From the NCBI RefSeq assembly GCF_029542785.1, contig NC_083377.1, forward strand, positions 186,001 through 250,000: a stretch of DNA of 64,000 nucleotides. Direction: 5' to 3'. The notes under the pieces were generated by a model. The model was not told the origin of the DNA. It did not search any database and saw only the letters and a program-made list of their open reading frames with translations. Below, piece by piece: positions 20,247 through 30,606 of this stretch. A program made the position numbers and the translations under genes. Within the stretch, counting starts at the first letter, position 1, and every line of letters starts with the position of its first letter. The DNA comes from Malassezia japonica (lineage: Eukaryota > Basidiomycota > Malasseziomycetes > Malasseziales > Malasseziaceae).

Positions 20247-22051
20247 TCCTGCGCAAACTCGGCCTGGCTCCAGCGGATGACCTTGGGATGCGCCATGACC
20301 TTGCGCGCCTCGAAGCCAATCACCTGGAGTGTATCGAGGGACGTAGCACGCGATAGCGCGACGTAGGCCTGGCCTTTTTCAAAGACACGGCGCAGGTCGA
20401 TGCGGCAGCAGGCGAGCGTCTGGCCCTGCGACTTGTGGATCGACATGGCCCACGCGAGGATCAGGGGGACTTGCGTGCGCGACGCAATCACGTCGCCGTT
20501 CGGCTCCTCGTTCTTCCACGTCTCTGGCATCACGAGGTAGTCGCGCGTGCCGCCGGGCACGACAAAGCGCACGAGCGGCCACTGGGGCATCTTGCCGGCC
20601 TTGTCGGGCGACGCGCCGCGCTTCACCGGCGAGGTGCTGCGGCGCTGGCGGTCAGAGCGCGCAAGCAGCTTGTCGGCAATGTCGTCGCGGAATGCGTCGT
20701 CCTCATCGCCGTACGCATCCGCATATTGGCTCTCGTCGATAAAGTCGACGACTGTGCCGATCGAGCCGTTGACGAGCGACTCGCCGAGGTTCTTGATGAG
20801 CATGACCTGTGCGCCTTTCTTTACGTGGACGTGCCGGGGGGCCATAAAGTTTTCCAGGACGCGGTCGCGGAACTCGCCTTGAAGCGTGCCGCCATCGAGC
20901 GACGTATAGGTGCGCACCTCGCTCGAGATCGCTTCCAGGCGGCTCTGGTTCGCCTTGTCGACGTCGCGGCGGAGGGGAAAGAGCTCGGTCGGCGTCATGC
21001 CTTCCGGAAGCGTCGGCGTCCGCTCGAGCTTTGCAAACGCACGCACGGTTTCCGGCGACATTTTGCCGAAACGCATCTCGTTCAGCATATTGACAAAGGC
21101 TGTTTTAGCATGGAAACGTACTCGAATCTTTTTGACGGAAGACTTGCGTGAGGTTAAACGTCTGGTCAATCACCTCGCGCCACTTGCTCGACTCAAAGAC
21201 AAACTGCGACTCGCTCCCGACCGACACGGGCGGCAGCTGGAAAAAGTCGCCCGTGGCAATGATCTGAATGCCGCCAAACGGCTTCGGACTCTTGCGGATC
21301 ATGCGCGCAATCGCCTCGAGCTTCTCAAAGAGCTTGGGGTCGATCATCGAGACTGAATTAGCTTAAACACGTACTCTCGTCAATAATCAGCACCTGCGTG
21401 CGCATCCAGCGCGTCGTCGCTTTGCGGTTGCGGCGGATATAGCTAAGCAGGCGCTCCGGCGTCTCTTTTGCGAGGCCGACGCCGCCAAAGGAGTGCAGCG
21501 TCGTGCCCCCGACGTTGCACGCGGCAATGCCGGTCGACGCGGTGACGGCGACCGCGTCGGGCTTCATCTTGTACTTTTGCTTGAGGTCAGAGATAATGTA
21601 GCGCAGCAGCACCGATTTGCCTGTACCGGCAGAGCCAGTAAAAAAGACATTGCGGCCATTCTTGACCACCGACTCGAGCACACGCTGCTGCTCCGTCGAG
21701 AGGAATACGCGGCTCATGTGGCGCGAGGCGGGCTTCTCTTCGGGCACCGGCTCGGGCGCAGGCGCCTTGGCACGCGCAGGGCCGGCCAGGGGGCGGATGA
21801 GCGAATCGAGCGTCGGTGCAGACGTCGTGCGCTTCGTAAAGGGCGCCCAGCTCGCGTCAAACTTGCGCTTCTTTTCTGGGTCAGTAAGGCGACGCACCTT
21901 CGTGGGTATTCGACGACTCGTGCAACGGCGGCGAGTCACACAGGTCGATCACCTCCGACTTGCCGGGGCCGGACGCGTCGCCATCCGTCGCGCGGTTGGT
22001 CTCCGACCAGGAGCGCTTCAGCATGCGCAATCCCGAGCGTGGCTCCGACAT
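20243..22051 (-). CDS. PIF1: PIF1-family 5'-3' DNA helicase
   Basis: 580 residues, four exons. The introns at 21876-21897, 21353-21374 and 21100-21121 are all 22 nt. Walker A is GSAGTGKS, the DEISMID Walker B is created across the second intron, and the C-terminus has [10 protein letters not shown] and [21 protein letters not shown]1 unwinds DNA, resolves G-quadruplexes and limits telomerase. The N-terminus is basic/acidic and disordered with [10 protein letters not shown]. There is no clear mitochondrial presequence at the chosen ATG. It diverges from PCC1 over 66 bp. Confidence 0.92.
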
Positions 22052-22087
22052 GGCAAAACGAACCAACACACGCGTCGCGCGTCGCTG

Positions 22088-22093
22088 CACGTG
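22088..22093. promoter_or_regulatory. CACGTG in PIF1/PCC1 divergent promoter
   Basis: CACGTG in the 66-bp gap between the starts at 22051 (minus) and 22118 (plus). Confidence 0.5.
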
Positions 22094-22117
22094 GATATCG
22101 GGATCGGGACAACGACG

Positions 22118-22497
22118 ATGGCGACGCCGGCGCTGCGGCACAGCGTGTAGGTGCGATGACTGACGCAGGACGCTCGCGATTCCGTGCCCTACAAAAGAGA
22201 CTGCCGAGATCTTGCAGCAGGTGATTGGCGTCGACAAGGAGCTGCGGCCACACGACGTGCAGAAGAGTGTCGAGGTCAGGGAGGAGGAGCAGGGCGCAGT
22301 CTTGCACATGTATGTATGTGAGCTGACGCAGGACCATGCGCGCGACGACGCTGCGGCATCTCCGGCTTGCACTGAATGCGTTCCTCGAGGACTCGGCATT
22401 GATTGTGCGCACCATGGGTGCATTCCAAAAGAACGATACACCCCTGCCTACGAGCGATGCGCCGCTCGAGCAGGGTGCTGTTGGTCTGGCAGGGTAG
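22118..22497 (+). CDS. PCC1: KEOPS complex subunit Pcc1
   Basis: 111 residues, exons 22118-22146, 22169-22309 and 22332-22497, both introns 22 nt. The spliced product shows TLAIPCPTKETAEILQQVIG, then SVEVREEEQGAVLHMTMRAT and LNAFLEDSALIVRTMGAF, the CTAG/Pcc1 fold that dimerises KEOPS. KEOPS makes t6A37 in tRNA and affects telomeres. The small size is normal for the family. The first exon is only 29 nt, so this gene is easily missed. Confidence 0.85.
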
Positions 22498-22762
22498 GTA
22501 GTATACGATCTATGTAATGTAGTGTGTTGTGGTGCATCGTGGCGGGGTCCAGTGTGCTGTGACCTTGATGTCGTGCAGGCCTGTCCTGGTTAGACTTGCG
22601 TGCGACGAACAATTGCTCAAAATACACCCGCTTCCTATGACATGTACAATGACTCTAGACCTTCCCATGCTCTACTAGCACCGACGCAACGTGCCTAGCA
22701 GCCGTCCAGCATCTTCCCTTCACCAAAAACAATTTTTGCGCACAGACTTTTTCGTCTCCACC
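22498..22762. other. Intergenic region, PCC1 to SEN15
   Basis: 265 bp holding the 3' end of PCC1 and the promoter of SEN15. I see no open frame, tRNA or obvious repeat in it. The last bases read CTCCACC immediately before the SEN15 ATG, a start-codon context also seen at ELP4, TTC1 and DAD4. Confidence 0.5.
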
Positions 22763-23237
22763 ATGATGGAGCGCCAGGATAGCGCCGCGTCGCGGTCACG
22801 GCGCGCGCCCCCCCAAGCGCCCAACCATCCTGCACACGCCACTGTTGATCCACTCGCTACGAAATACCCCACGCAGGCCGCTGCGCTCTTTCAAACGTTC
22901 GTCGACCTGCACTATGCCGCGTCGTGGCGCGATATGCACGTCTTTGATATTGTGCGTGACGAGAATAGCGACACCCAAGTCTTTGGCGCGCACGGCTGGG
23001 CGCTCCTCTATGGCATCGCACCGAATTCCGACGTACGTCGTACGACTCACACAGACCCCCCAAGCCGTGCTCCCCATGTCCGTCGAGCAGTCGTTCGACA
23101 CGGCAATGTTTTCGTCCGTCTTTGCCCACCTTCCCCCGGGCGTTGCGACGACACATATTCTCCTCGCAATGCTCTCGAATGACTCCACGGTCGTGTACTA
23201 TAAGCTGTCGAGTGGCCTGGTCAAGCCTGTGAACTAG
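22763..23237 (+). CDS. SEN15: tRNA-splicing endonuclease subunit Sen15
   Basis: 150 residues, exons 22763-23032 and 23055-23237, with a 22-nt intron at 23033-23054. The domain begins with YPTQAAALFQTFVDLHYAAS and ends in THILLAMLSNDSTVVYYKLS and SGLVKP, the Sen15 C-terminal strand pattern. Sen15 is a non-catalytic subunit of the tRNA intron endonuclease and pairs with Sen34. An alternative start is the next ATG (22766). It is convergent with APS1 with 6 bp between stops. Confidence 0.82.
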
Positions 23238-23243
23238 GGTATG

Positions 23244-23814
23244 CTATCCGGACCGGCTGCCGATCCGCGCAAGGCCTTCTTCGCCTTGCTCGGCGTCCTC
23301 GATGCCGTCGCCTTGCGTCACGACACGCAGCACGGACTTTTTACTGGTTTCTTGCAGCTCGCCGGCGATAATGAGCTCGTCGAAAATCTGGTAGGCCTTT
23401 TGGAAGTTGAAGATGCTGCGTTAGCATAAATACGTACAGATCCAGCTCGCACACATTGCCAAAGTAGCGGTCGAGAATCTCGACGTAGCGGTGAATCACC
23501 TCGAGCGCAATCAGCTCATTGTCGTCCGGCGCGATACCAGTCACAAAGAACAGCGACGCATACCGCCGGTACACAATCTTCGAGTCTGGGTCAGTGCGCG
23601 CGCGTACCTTTGTACTCAATAAAGTTGCACATGCGGGACTGGGTCAGGAAAGCGACGTACCCTGCGCGCGAGAACGAGCTGCGTGACGTCCTTGACGATT
23701 TTCGACTTGCTCTTCTGACTCATGGTGCCGTACCACTTCGACAAGCGCACCTTGCCTTGCCGCGAAATCAGCAACGCCCATTGGATCTACATTAGTCCGA
23801 CCACGCACCGCCAT
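23244..23814 (-). CDS. APS1: AP-1 clathrin adaptor sigma subunit
   Basis: 160 residues, five exons. All four introns are 22 nt, at 23787-23808, 23639-23660, 23586-23607 and 23416-23437. The first coding exon is only six bases (Met-Ala). The product runs [20 protein letters not shown], then [53 protein letters not shown] and LQETSKKSV, the full sigma-adaptin longin fold. It sorts cargo at the trans-Golgi and endosomes. The last 25 residues are a Gly/Glu-rich extension. Confidence 0.92.
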
Positions 23815-23861
23815 CGTCGTCAAAGCAATGTATACACACCTCCACTTTCCCCGCCCTTTGG

Positions 23862-25689
23862 ATGATTCCTATGCATAGGCAGGGCGATCCGAGTGCTCGT
23901 GCACCGCCCGACAGCGATGTGCACGCGCGGCTTATGCCGTTGGACATCGACACAGGCCCTGTGCTGGAAAAGTCGCTGTGGGCGCGGCGGGGGATCACGC
24001 TGCTGACCGTCGACCCCTATCTGACCCAAGGGCCAGAGGCGCCAAAACGCGGCGTAGACGCGCCGCCGCCGCGCTGGCGCTCCAAAGAGTTCCTGGTGTA
24101 CTTTGTGGCGCTCGCACTGATTCCTCCGTACATGATCTACGTGCCGATCCGTCTAAGCGATGCGCAAAAGAACCCCAACTATGGCGAGTACGCACGGATG
24201 CTCGAGCCGGGGTGGATGAACGGGCGCCTGCGCGACGATAGCGACTACCAGTACCGCCTCTTTCGCGACTATCTTCCCATGATTTTTGCCCTGATCCTGG
24301 CATACACGCTGTGCTCCCACGCAGTGAGCGGCGTCGCAAATATTGTACAGTGCAACGCGACGCAGCAGCGGATCGTGCGCAAGTGGTTCCTCGGCATTGC
24401 AAGCGGCGTCGTCATCGCCGCGCTGCACGGCACAAACTCGCTTAAGCTCGTGGCCATCGCACTCGGCAATTATGCGCTCGTGCACATCGGCACCAAGCAC
24501 CTGCCGAGGCAGGCGACATCGGCGCTCGTATGGCTGTACAACTGCGGCGTCCTCTTTCTCGTGTTTTACCTCGAGGGTGTGCCTTACGAGCGTATCTCAC
24601 CGGCCCTCGCGCCGCTGGACAACTACCGTGGCCTGCTCGAGCGCTGGTACATTAGCTACAACTTTTCCATGCTGCGTCACATTTCGTACGCACTGGACTA
24701 CCTGTGGGCGCTCGGATGCGAGAACGAGCCAACGACCGAGCTTGCGCCGGGTGTGCCGGATGCGCGGACACGCGTGCGGCAGCACCGGCCGCTCGCCGAG
24801 TACAACCTCAAAGAGTACCTCCTTTACCTCTTTTATCCCCCGCTGTTTATCGCCGGGCCGATCCTGACATTTAACGACTTTGCTGCACAGCTCGCGCGGC
24901 CGCTGCCGGTGCGTGCGGTGCGCGTCTTTTTCTATGCGGTACGGTGTGCGCTCCTGCTCCTGGCTATGGAGTTCATGCTGCACTACATGTACGTCAATGC
25001 AATCAAAAACGCGCACGCCTGGGCGAATAACACGGCAATGGAGCTAAGCATGATTGGGTTCTGGAACCTGATGTTTGTGTGGCTCAAGCTACTCCTCCCG
25101 TGGCGCATATTTCGCCTCTGGGCGCTGCTCGACGGCGTCGATCCGCCGGAAAACATGATCCGCGCCATGTTTAACAACTACTCCGTGATGGGGTTCTGGC
25201 GGTCGTGGCATCGCAGCTACAATCAGTGGGTCGTGCGCTATATTTACATTCCCGTGGGCGGCTCACGCAACGTGCTGCCCTCTGCGCTGCTCGTTTTTAC
25301 GTTTGTCGCGCTGTGGCACGACCTGTCGTTTACGTTGCTGGCCTGGGCATGGCTAGTGACGTTCTTTATCGCGCCCGAGGTCTTCGCGACGTACCTCCTC
25401 CCCCGGTCCACGTACGGCGAGCGGCCGTGGTACCGCCACGCATGCGCCCTTGGCGGCGCGCTCAACGTGCTGATGATGATCACCGCGAATCTCGTCGGAT
25501 TCGTCGTCGGACTCGACGGCGTCACGTATCTCTGGTCGGAGCTGGTAGGCAGCAGCGCAGGGATCGTGTTCCTTATCCAAGCCGTCGCGACGCTCTTTAT
25601 CGGCGTCCAGCTCATGTACGTCGCACTACTGACCCAGGTTCGAGTACCGCGCCGAAGAGCTGCGTCGGAACATTGACCGAAAATGCTAG
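23862..25689 (+). CDS. GUP1: GUP1-type membrane-bound O-acyltransferase
   Basis: 601 residues, exons 23862-25615 and 25638-25689, with a 22-nt intron at 25616-25637. It has about ten membrane segments and MBOAT motifs: MGFWRSWHRSYNQWVVRYIY, and TFVALWHDLSFTLLAW with the conserved active-site His. Fungal Gup1 remodels GPI-anchor lipids in the ER. The final exon of 17 codons gives the C-terminus FEYRAEELRRNIDRKC. GPI remodelling may matter for the GPI-like protein array downstream (inference). The stop overlaps the ARG2 stop by 4 nt. Confidence 0.9.
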
Positions 25690-27776
25690 TTCCATGCAGA
25701 GGGAATCGTAGCAAGACATTTTGCCCACCGTTCGAGCCGGCCGCACTCTTCGCGCGCCACGATCGGCAGGATGGTATCCGAGGGCATGCGTGCCGACGAC
25801 AGGGGGGTCATGGGCGGTGCAATGTGCGCCTTGGCCGAGTCACGCACTTCGTCAAGCGACGAGGCAGACGTCAGCACGTTGCGCCCAGCGAGCTCAGCAA
25901 GACGCTGTTCGGCATCGCACCAAAACATAGCCCATTCTGAGGCAGGGGGCGCGGGCGCTCCAGGCTTGATACCAAACGACGGCGGGAGGCGCACAAAGCC
26001 ATTACTCCGCTCAAAGTACCACCGATTCACCGGATTCGATGCGCGGCTCTTCCACACGAGGTCGCGGCCGACGCCAAATCCATTCTTTCCACCGTTGTTG
26101 TTCAGCGCGTCGAGGAGGCCAAGGCCGTGCACTTCGTCACGCAGCGCGCCCCACAAAAAGTCCACGGCACCGCTGCCTTGTAGCTTGGGCAGCACCGCAA
26201 ACTTGTCGAGGTACGCAATCGGCTCGACCTTGTGAGGATCCTCGCCAGGAGCGCACTCTTTGGTGACAATCGCCAAGCCGTCGTAGTCGCCCGTGATAAT
26301 GACAAAGTCGAGCAGGGCGGCAAGCCGACCAAAGTACGCCTCGCGATTGAGCGAGCGTCGAAAACTCTGCTCGAGCAGCGCCTGCAGTTTGTCCTGGTCA
26401 ACATCCGCCCAGTCGGTCAGGACACGCACTGGGAGACCGCTGCGCAGGATCGTGGGGGTATGGCGCACATCCTGGCGACGTGCGAGCAGGCGCTGGGGGA
26501 GACTCGGCGAATGCGCCGCCTTGTTGGTAATCAAATTGGCAATGAGGCTGCGAGGCGAGCGGTGCGTGACCATCACGCCGCTCGATGTAGGCGGCATATA
26601 CGCGAGACAGTCACGGATCATGTCGAGATTCGGCAACGCCGTGGGATGGGTATCGTTCCAAACAAAAGACGAGCGGATCGCATCGTACTCTGACCGGAGA
26701 TTCACGGAGAGGTGCGGATTGCCGCCGCGTGCATGCGACGGAATGCCGCCTTCGCGGCTGATGACCATGAGCCGCAAGGGAGTGAGGACGGTGGCGTGGC
26801 CCGGCTCAGACACGGCACCATCCGCACAAGCCTCTGCATTGCGCTCGCCAGCGTCGGCCATTTCGCGCGCCAAGGCGACCATGACATCGTCGGCATTTAC
26901 ACATACCGTTCGTAATGCGCTCGGCTCTTTGCAGTCGGTCCGCGCGCGGTCGTCGTACAAGGCCAGGGGTATCAAGATGGGCATCTGGCCGCTGTCCAGC
27001 GACCGAAACACGCTCTGGAGCGAGCAGTCAGCGGCAAGCGGCGCGCGGCTTTCTTCGGCGCGATTCCCTCCTTCGGCATCGTGCAGCGAGGCAGGGAGGT
27101 CTGCGAGTGGCGCGATGCGCATCACTGCGTGGCCATAAGGACGTGGATCGACGCCGGCACTCGTAAAAGCGTTGGCGACCTGCCACAGCTCTTTGACCAT
27201 ATTGTTGCGCTGCCCCGCCTCTTCCGATCCAAATGCCAGGGCGTGGTGGTCGTGTGTCGTGCCGAGCCACGGCGCGAGCTCGTTCGTGTCCGTCTCGACC
27301 TGCGTCCCATCCGCATTGTACCGCGAGAGGCTCTGCCATCCGCCGTGGTCCAGCACGACGACGCACATGAGCCCGAGGCGCTTGAGATACGCAAGTCCCT
27401 CGGCAATCGACAACAGCTGCCGGTCGGTAAACGGCCCTTGCAGCTTGACCAAGGCAGTGTGTGACTCGGCTAGCGAATAGACTTCGTGGTCTTCTGCGAC
27501 GCGATCCGCAACGATGGTAGCATCCTGCGTGAGATTTCCTGCATGCTCCGACTCTTCCACCGCATTGCGCACCGAGACTGGCGCCCCTGGTACCGGTGCA
27601 GCAGCGCGAGCCCCCGGCGAAGAAAGGGGCTTGGGCCGCGGATCGCTCCGCGAGAAAAAGTCGGGGCGCACGGGCTTTGCGCGGCGCCCAAACGTATTTA
27701 GGTACGACTTGACATCGCGCGTCGGTGGCCGCGACTTGAGCACTTCCAGGATCAGCTGGTGGACCTGCCGCGACAT
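25686..27776 (-). CDS. ARG2: Mitochondrial N-acetylglutamate synthase
   Basis: 696 residues from the first in-frame ATG. An amino-acid-kinase-like part is followed by a C-terminal NAT domain with VEPIAYLDKFAVLPKLQG, FLWGALRDEVHGLGL and NPVNRWYFERSNGF, typical of fungal Arg2. It makes N-acetylglutamate, the first step of arginine synthesis. The frame stays open upstream of 27776 without ATG. A possible 5' exon at 27886-27900, joined over a 58-nt intron (27828-27885) with a TACTAAGC branch site, would add a presequence-like MMKLALITPTSVRSA. That would move the start to 27900. Confidence 0.9.
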   Translation of the reverse strand: MSRQVHQLILEVLKSRPPTRDVKSYLNTFGRRAKPVRPDFFSRSDPRPKPLSSPGARAAAPVPGAPVSVRNAVEESEHAGNLTQDATIVADRVAEDHEVYSLAESHTALVKLQGPFTDRQLLSIAEGLAYLKRLGLMCVVVLDHGGWQSLSRYNADGTQVETDTNELAPWLGTTHDHHALAFGSEEAGQRNNMVKELWQVANAFTSAGVDPRPYGHAVMRIAPLADLPASLHDAEGGNRAEESRAPLAADCSLQSVFRSLDSGQMPILIPLALYDDRARTDCKEPSALRTVCVNADDVMVALAREMADAGERNAEACADGAVSEPGHATVLTPLRLMVISREGGIPSHARGGNPHLSVNLRSEYDAIRSSFVWNDTHPTALPNLDMIRDCLAYMPPTSSGVMVTHRSPRSLIANLITNKAAHSPSLPQRLLARRQDVRHTPTILRSGLPVRVLTDWADVDQDKLQALLEQSFRRSLNREAYFGRLAALLDFVIITGDYDGLAIVTKECAPGEDPHKVEPIAYLDKFAVLPKLQGSGAVDFLWGALRDEVHGLGLLDALNNNGGKNGFGVGRDLVWKSRASNPVNRWYFERSNGFVRLPPSFGIKPGAPAPPASEWAMFWCDAEQRLAELAGRNVLTSASSLDEVRDSAKAHIAPPMTPLSSARMPSDTILPIVAREECGRLERWAKCLATIPSAWN

Positions 27777-28015
27777 GGCAGCATCGGAAGACAGGCAGGC
27801 CGAGCGCACAGATGTCGGCGTTATCAGCTGCGTGCTTAGTAACGAATGACTCTGCGGCGCTAATCGCGATTCGGCAGTGCAGTACGGCAAGCTTCATCAT
27901 AACGAGGCGGGCTCGACTACGAGATCATAGAGCACGGTCCAACGAGCAGGGGCTATTTATGCAGGGGTTAAAAGAAGGTTAAGCATGTACCATGTGCATC
28001 GTGTAGCTGCGGTCA

Positions 28016-28697
28016 TTATCCGCTCGCGCCGATTACATAGCGGAAAATTTGCTGGGTGGGAAGCATGTTCGGGGGGTCGTGGGTGAGATAAAGCTTGGGG
28101 AACGGCTGGCCATTCGCAGCATACATCTGCATGCTGAACGCGGACTTGGTGCCCGGGGGCTGGTATACGGGTTCCGACTCGACATACGTCGTCCAGTTGC
28201 TAATCGGCTCATCGCTGGGTTAGTGCAAGAGGGTGTACGTACAAAGCAAGGACATACATCATCACCTGCTTTTCACCGTCCGCGCAGGGATCGATGATCT
28301 GCACGGCGCCGTCGCCCTTATAGGGGTGCATGGTAAACGAGGTCTTGTTGTGCACCTCGTACGTGCCGTGTTGCCACATCAGACTCGCTTTGAAGCACTG
28401 GGGCTTCTCACTGCTCGAGTTGTACTTGACACGCGCCATCTCAAAATACCCATCGGGCGTAAAGCTGTACGAAACGCCGGCCACTGGCGGCACGTTGAAC
28501 AGCTTCTTGATGGGGTTGTAAAACATCTGCGTAAGTAGTGTGCAACGTACGTTTCCATTCACAGCACCCGTCAACACCTGCTGCGAGCCACTGCTCCACG
28601 TCCCTGTCATGTTGCGGACACCGTCAGCCCTCGCCAGGTCCAACACGCACAACAGCGCGAAAAGGACCGGCACCACAGCCATCTTGAAACTCAGCAT
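28016..28697 (-). CDS. ROT1: ER chaperone Rot1
   Basis: 204 residues with introns at 28527-28550 (24 nt) and 28215-28257 (43 nt). A signal peptide (AVVPVLFALLCVLDLARA) is followed by NMTGTWSSGSQQVLTG, PPVAGVSYSFTPDGYFE, CFKASLMWQHGTYEV and DPPNMLPTQQIF, the Rot1 core. Rot1 helps fold cell-wall synthesis proteins. Two in-frame donors exist for the second intron; the nearer gives a 28-nt intron (28215-28242) and five extra residues. The C-terminal membrane anchor of yeast Rot1 is not visible before the TAA stop, so a further exon may be missing. Confidence 0.82.
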
Positions 28698-29008
28698 CCT
28701 ATCGAAAACTTTTCTTGTACTGGGCGGTATGCGAGCTCCTGCGTTGTCCGAAAGCGTTGCAGTTAGTACAGAACACTAAAAGACACGGGAGTCCAGCCAG
28801 CGTGGAAAAGCAGAAGGGCACAACGCGTCGGGTCCTTTGCTCTAGTTTCACCTGTCGGCCGAATGCGCGCCACTGCCCAGACGCGCGCCCCGCAGGCACA
28901 TGCCAGTCGCCCTACCTCCGAGCCGTTTGTGTGGAGGCACGCCGCGCAGGCCGCTGCAAGGCGTCTCCTGCGTAGCAGAGGGTGGGAGCAAGGTAGATGT
29001 ACGATATA
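28698..29008. other. Intergenic region upstream of ROT1
   Basis: 311 bp between the ROT1 start and the stop of the next minus-strand gene. It contains a GC-rich stretch with a plus-strand frame from 28863 that I could not make into a convincing gene. No repeat or RNA gene was recognised. Confidence 0.4.
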
Positions 29009-29408
29009 CTACAGAGACTTTTGGGGTGGCGACGTCTCCAAGAGCTTGCGCAGCACCTCGGGGTCCACGTTGAGCGCGCGGCGGATCTGCATTAGATAGG
29101 AAACATACCGGCATAAAGCAGTGCTCGCCCTCGCCAAAGTCGGCAAACAGCACAAAGTAGACCAGCGAGCCGGTGGCGATCGTGCCAGCAATAAGCTGGG
29201 CGACGCGCTGCCACATTGCGGGGGTCGGGTCTTCCGGGAGGTACTCGCCGCGCTGCGGATCAGCACGGGGATGGGAGAGCGCACGCGCAGACACCACCAA
29301 CGAGCGCGATGCGATGCTCTGGTGCAGACGAGGCGCACCCATGGCACATGCGCCGAGCAGCGGCCGTCCGCGCACCACACGGCCTAGGCCGAGGACCGTG
29401 GCATGCAT
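29009..29408 (-). CDS. Small single-pass mitochondrial protein, unknown
   Basis: 125 residues, exons 29109-29408 and 29009-29086, with a 22-nt intron at 29087-29108. The first 45 residues are Arg/Ala/Ser-rich and lack acidic residues, as in a mitochondrial presequence. PEDPTPAMWQRVAQLIAGTI and TGSLVYFVLFADFG then form one membrane helix, followed by IRRALNVDPEVLRKLLETSP. The layout suggests an inner-membrane or respiratory assembly protein, but I do not recognise the family. CACGTG lies just upstream of the start. Confidence 0.75.
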
Positions 29409-29434
29409 TCGTCACAATGGGCAACGCAAAAAAC

Positions 29435-29440
29435 CACGTG
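29435..29440. promoter_or_regulatory. CACGTG upstream of the unknown mitochondrial gene
   Basis: CACGTG in the 70-bp gap between the start at 29408 and the MRP21 stop at 29479, both on the minus strand. Confidence 0.5.
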
Positions 29441-29478
29441 GCACGAAAGCGGCTACAGGCAAGAGGGTATGTACGCAA

Positions 29479-30228
29479 TCAGGCTCCGCGCGCCTTCAAA
29501 GCCATAATCTGGGTAAGTAGAGAGAGACGTACCAGCTGCACCTTCTTGCGGATCATATCGGCAAAGCGACGGCGGTGGCGCTCGGACCGCAGGCGGCGGC
29601 GCTTTTGGTTCGGCTTCTCGTAGCGCTCTTCCAGGCGGAGCTCACGGCGCACATTGTTGCGCCGAAGCGTGCCCATCAGGTTGCGGTACAGCATCGCGGC
29701 TGAGTTATTTCCATACGAGTTGGCAGCAGACACCGAGCGACCGGTCGTCGTCGTGGCAGGCTTGGCAGGCCCGATCGTCGGGCGCGCACGGAACTCGCTC
29801 TCGAGCTGGTCCATAATCGACGTCGAGAGACCCGACGCAGACTCAGACGACGACCATGCGTCGAGGCCCGAGCCCAGCGCATCACGCGGCTTGCGCAGCC
29901 TCGCGTCGGCATTCGCACTGTCCACAGGGTCGACAATGATTGTATTCAGCATCTGGTCCCACAGTGCAGCGCGCGACGCCTCTGAATCTGCCTCGGTCGC
30001 ACGCGTCTTGTCGGACGAAGGGGCAGCGTCGCTGGGGGCGCCGGTCGCGGGACGCGCCGTTTCTTCGCCCTTCTTTTCCGACCACCGCAGGGGGGTCATG
30101 CTCAGCATGCGTGTACCAGCCACGGTCGCGGGGCGCAGCACAGCAGGCAGAGGTGCCGCAGAGAATGCGGGCCGGGTCGCCTGGCGCAGGGCCGCAAAGG
30201 CAGTGCGGTGCATCCCAGCAGTCAGCAT
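29479..30228 (-). CDS. MRP21: Mitochondrial small ribosomal subunit protein bS21m
   Basis: 241 residues with a 24-nt intron at 29509-29532. The N-terminus is a presequence (RTAFAALRQATRPAFSAAPL). The middle is Ser/Thr/Ala-rich, and the C-terminal 60 residues carry the bS21 fold: LMGTLRRNNVRRELRLEERY, then KPNQKRRRLRSERHRRRFAD. The protein sits on the mitoribosome small subunit. The intron is a multiple of three without stop; retention would insert VRLSLLTQ before the last nine residues. Confidence 0.82.
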   Translation of the reverse strand: MLTAGMHRTAFAALRQATRPAFSAAPLPAVLRPATVAGTRMLSMTPLRWSEKKGEETARPATGAPSDAAPSSDKTRATEADSEASRAALWDQMLNTIIVDPVDSANADARLRKPRDALGSGLDAWSSSESASGLSTSIMDQLESEFRARPTIGPAKPATTTTGRSVSAANSYGNNSAAMLYRNLMGTLRRNNVRRELRLEERYEKPNQKRRRLRSERHRRRFADMIRKKVQLVRLSLLTQIMALKARGA

Positions 30229-30263
30229 CGCTCACGGTCAAGAAGCAGCTTCGCAGACAAGTC

Positions 30264-30269
30264 ACGTGG
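30264..30269. promoter_or_regulatory. CACGTG in MRP21/DAD4 divergent promoter
   Basis: CACGTG in the 83-bp gap between the starts at 30228 (minus) and 30312 (plus). Confidence 0.5.
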
Positions 30270-30311
30270 CCTTTCTGCCGCGCGACGCAACGCGACGCAA
30301 CACGCTCCACC

Positions 30312-30583
30312 ATGGCGCCGGCCATTGAGAACCCCTATGTGCGTTTCTTTTGCTGATTCAGGAAGAGCGCCAGACGTTGTTGCTCGAACGTATTATCAAG
30401 AATGTGGACCTGCTGAACGATGCGCTCCAGGAGCTAAATCGCTCGGTCGCCGAGATTAACAATCACAACCAAGAGATTACGATTGTCGCGGAAATGTGGA
30501 ATGGGTACCACCGGAACGTGGAATTCAATCTGCAGAATATGGAGACGGGCGCGGCAGGCGGTGCGAGTGCACATGCGCCGTGA
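30312..30583 (+). CDS. DAD4: DASH complex subunit Dad4
   Basis: 82 residues, exons 30312-30338 and 30362-30583, with a 23-nt intron at 30339-30361. The spliced N-terminus is MAPAIENPYEERQTLLLERI, followed by IKNVDLLNDALQELNRSVAE and WNGYHRNVEFNLQ, matching the short helical Dad4 family. DASH/Dam1 rings couple kinetochores to microtubules and are fungal. It is the last housekeeping gene before the AT-richer paralogue array. Confidence 0.88.
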
Positions 30584-30606
30584 AGGAGAATGTGTAACCT
30601 CTACGC

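Noticed and set aside
28863..29060. Plus-strand frame (MRATAQTRAPQAHASRPTSE...) with a possible 22-nt intron at about 28990-29011
   Set aside because: The splice would place the stop deep in the antisense of the mitochondrial gene, the product resembles nothing, and the segment is GC-rich enough to give chance frames. I kept it as intergenic.
29417..29623. Plus-strand frame starting MGNAKNHVARKRLQ opposite MRP21
   Set aside because: It overlaps the end of MRP21 antisense and turns into Arg-rich shadow sequence; the upstream part is better explained as a CACGTG promoter.
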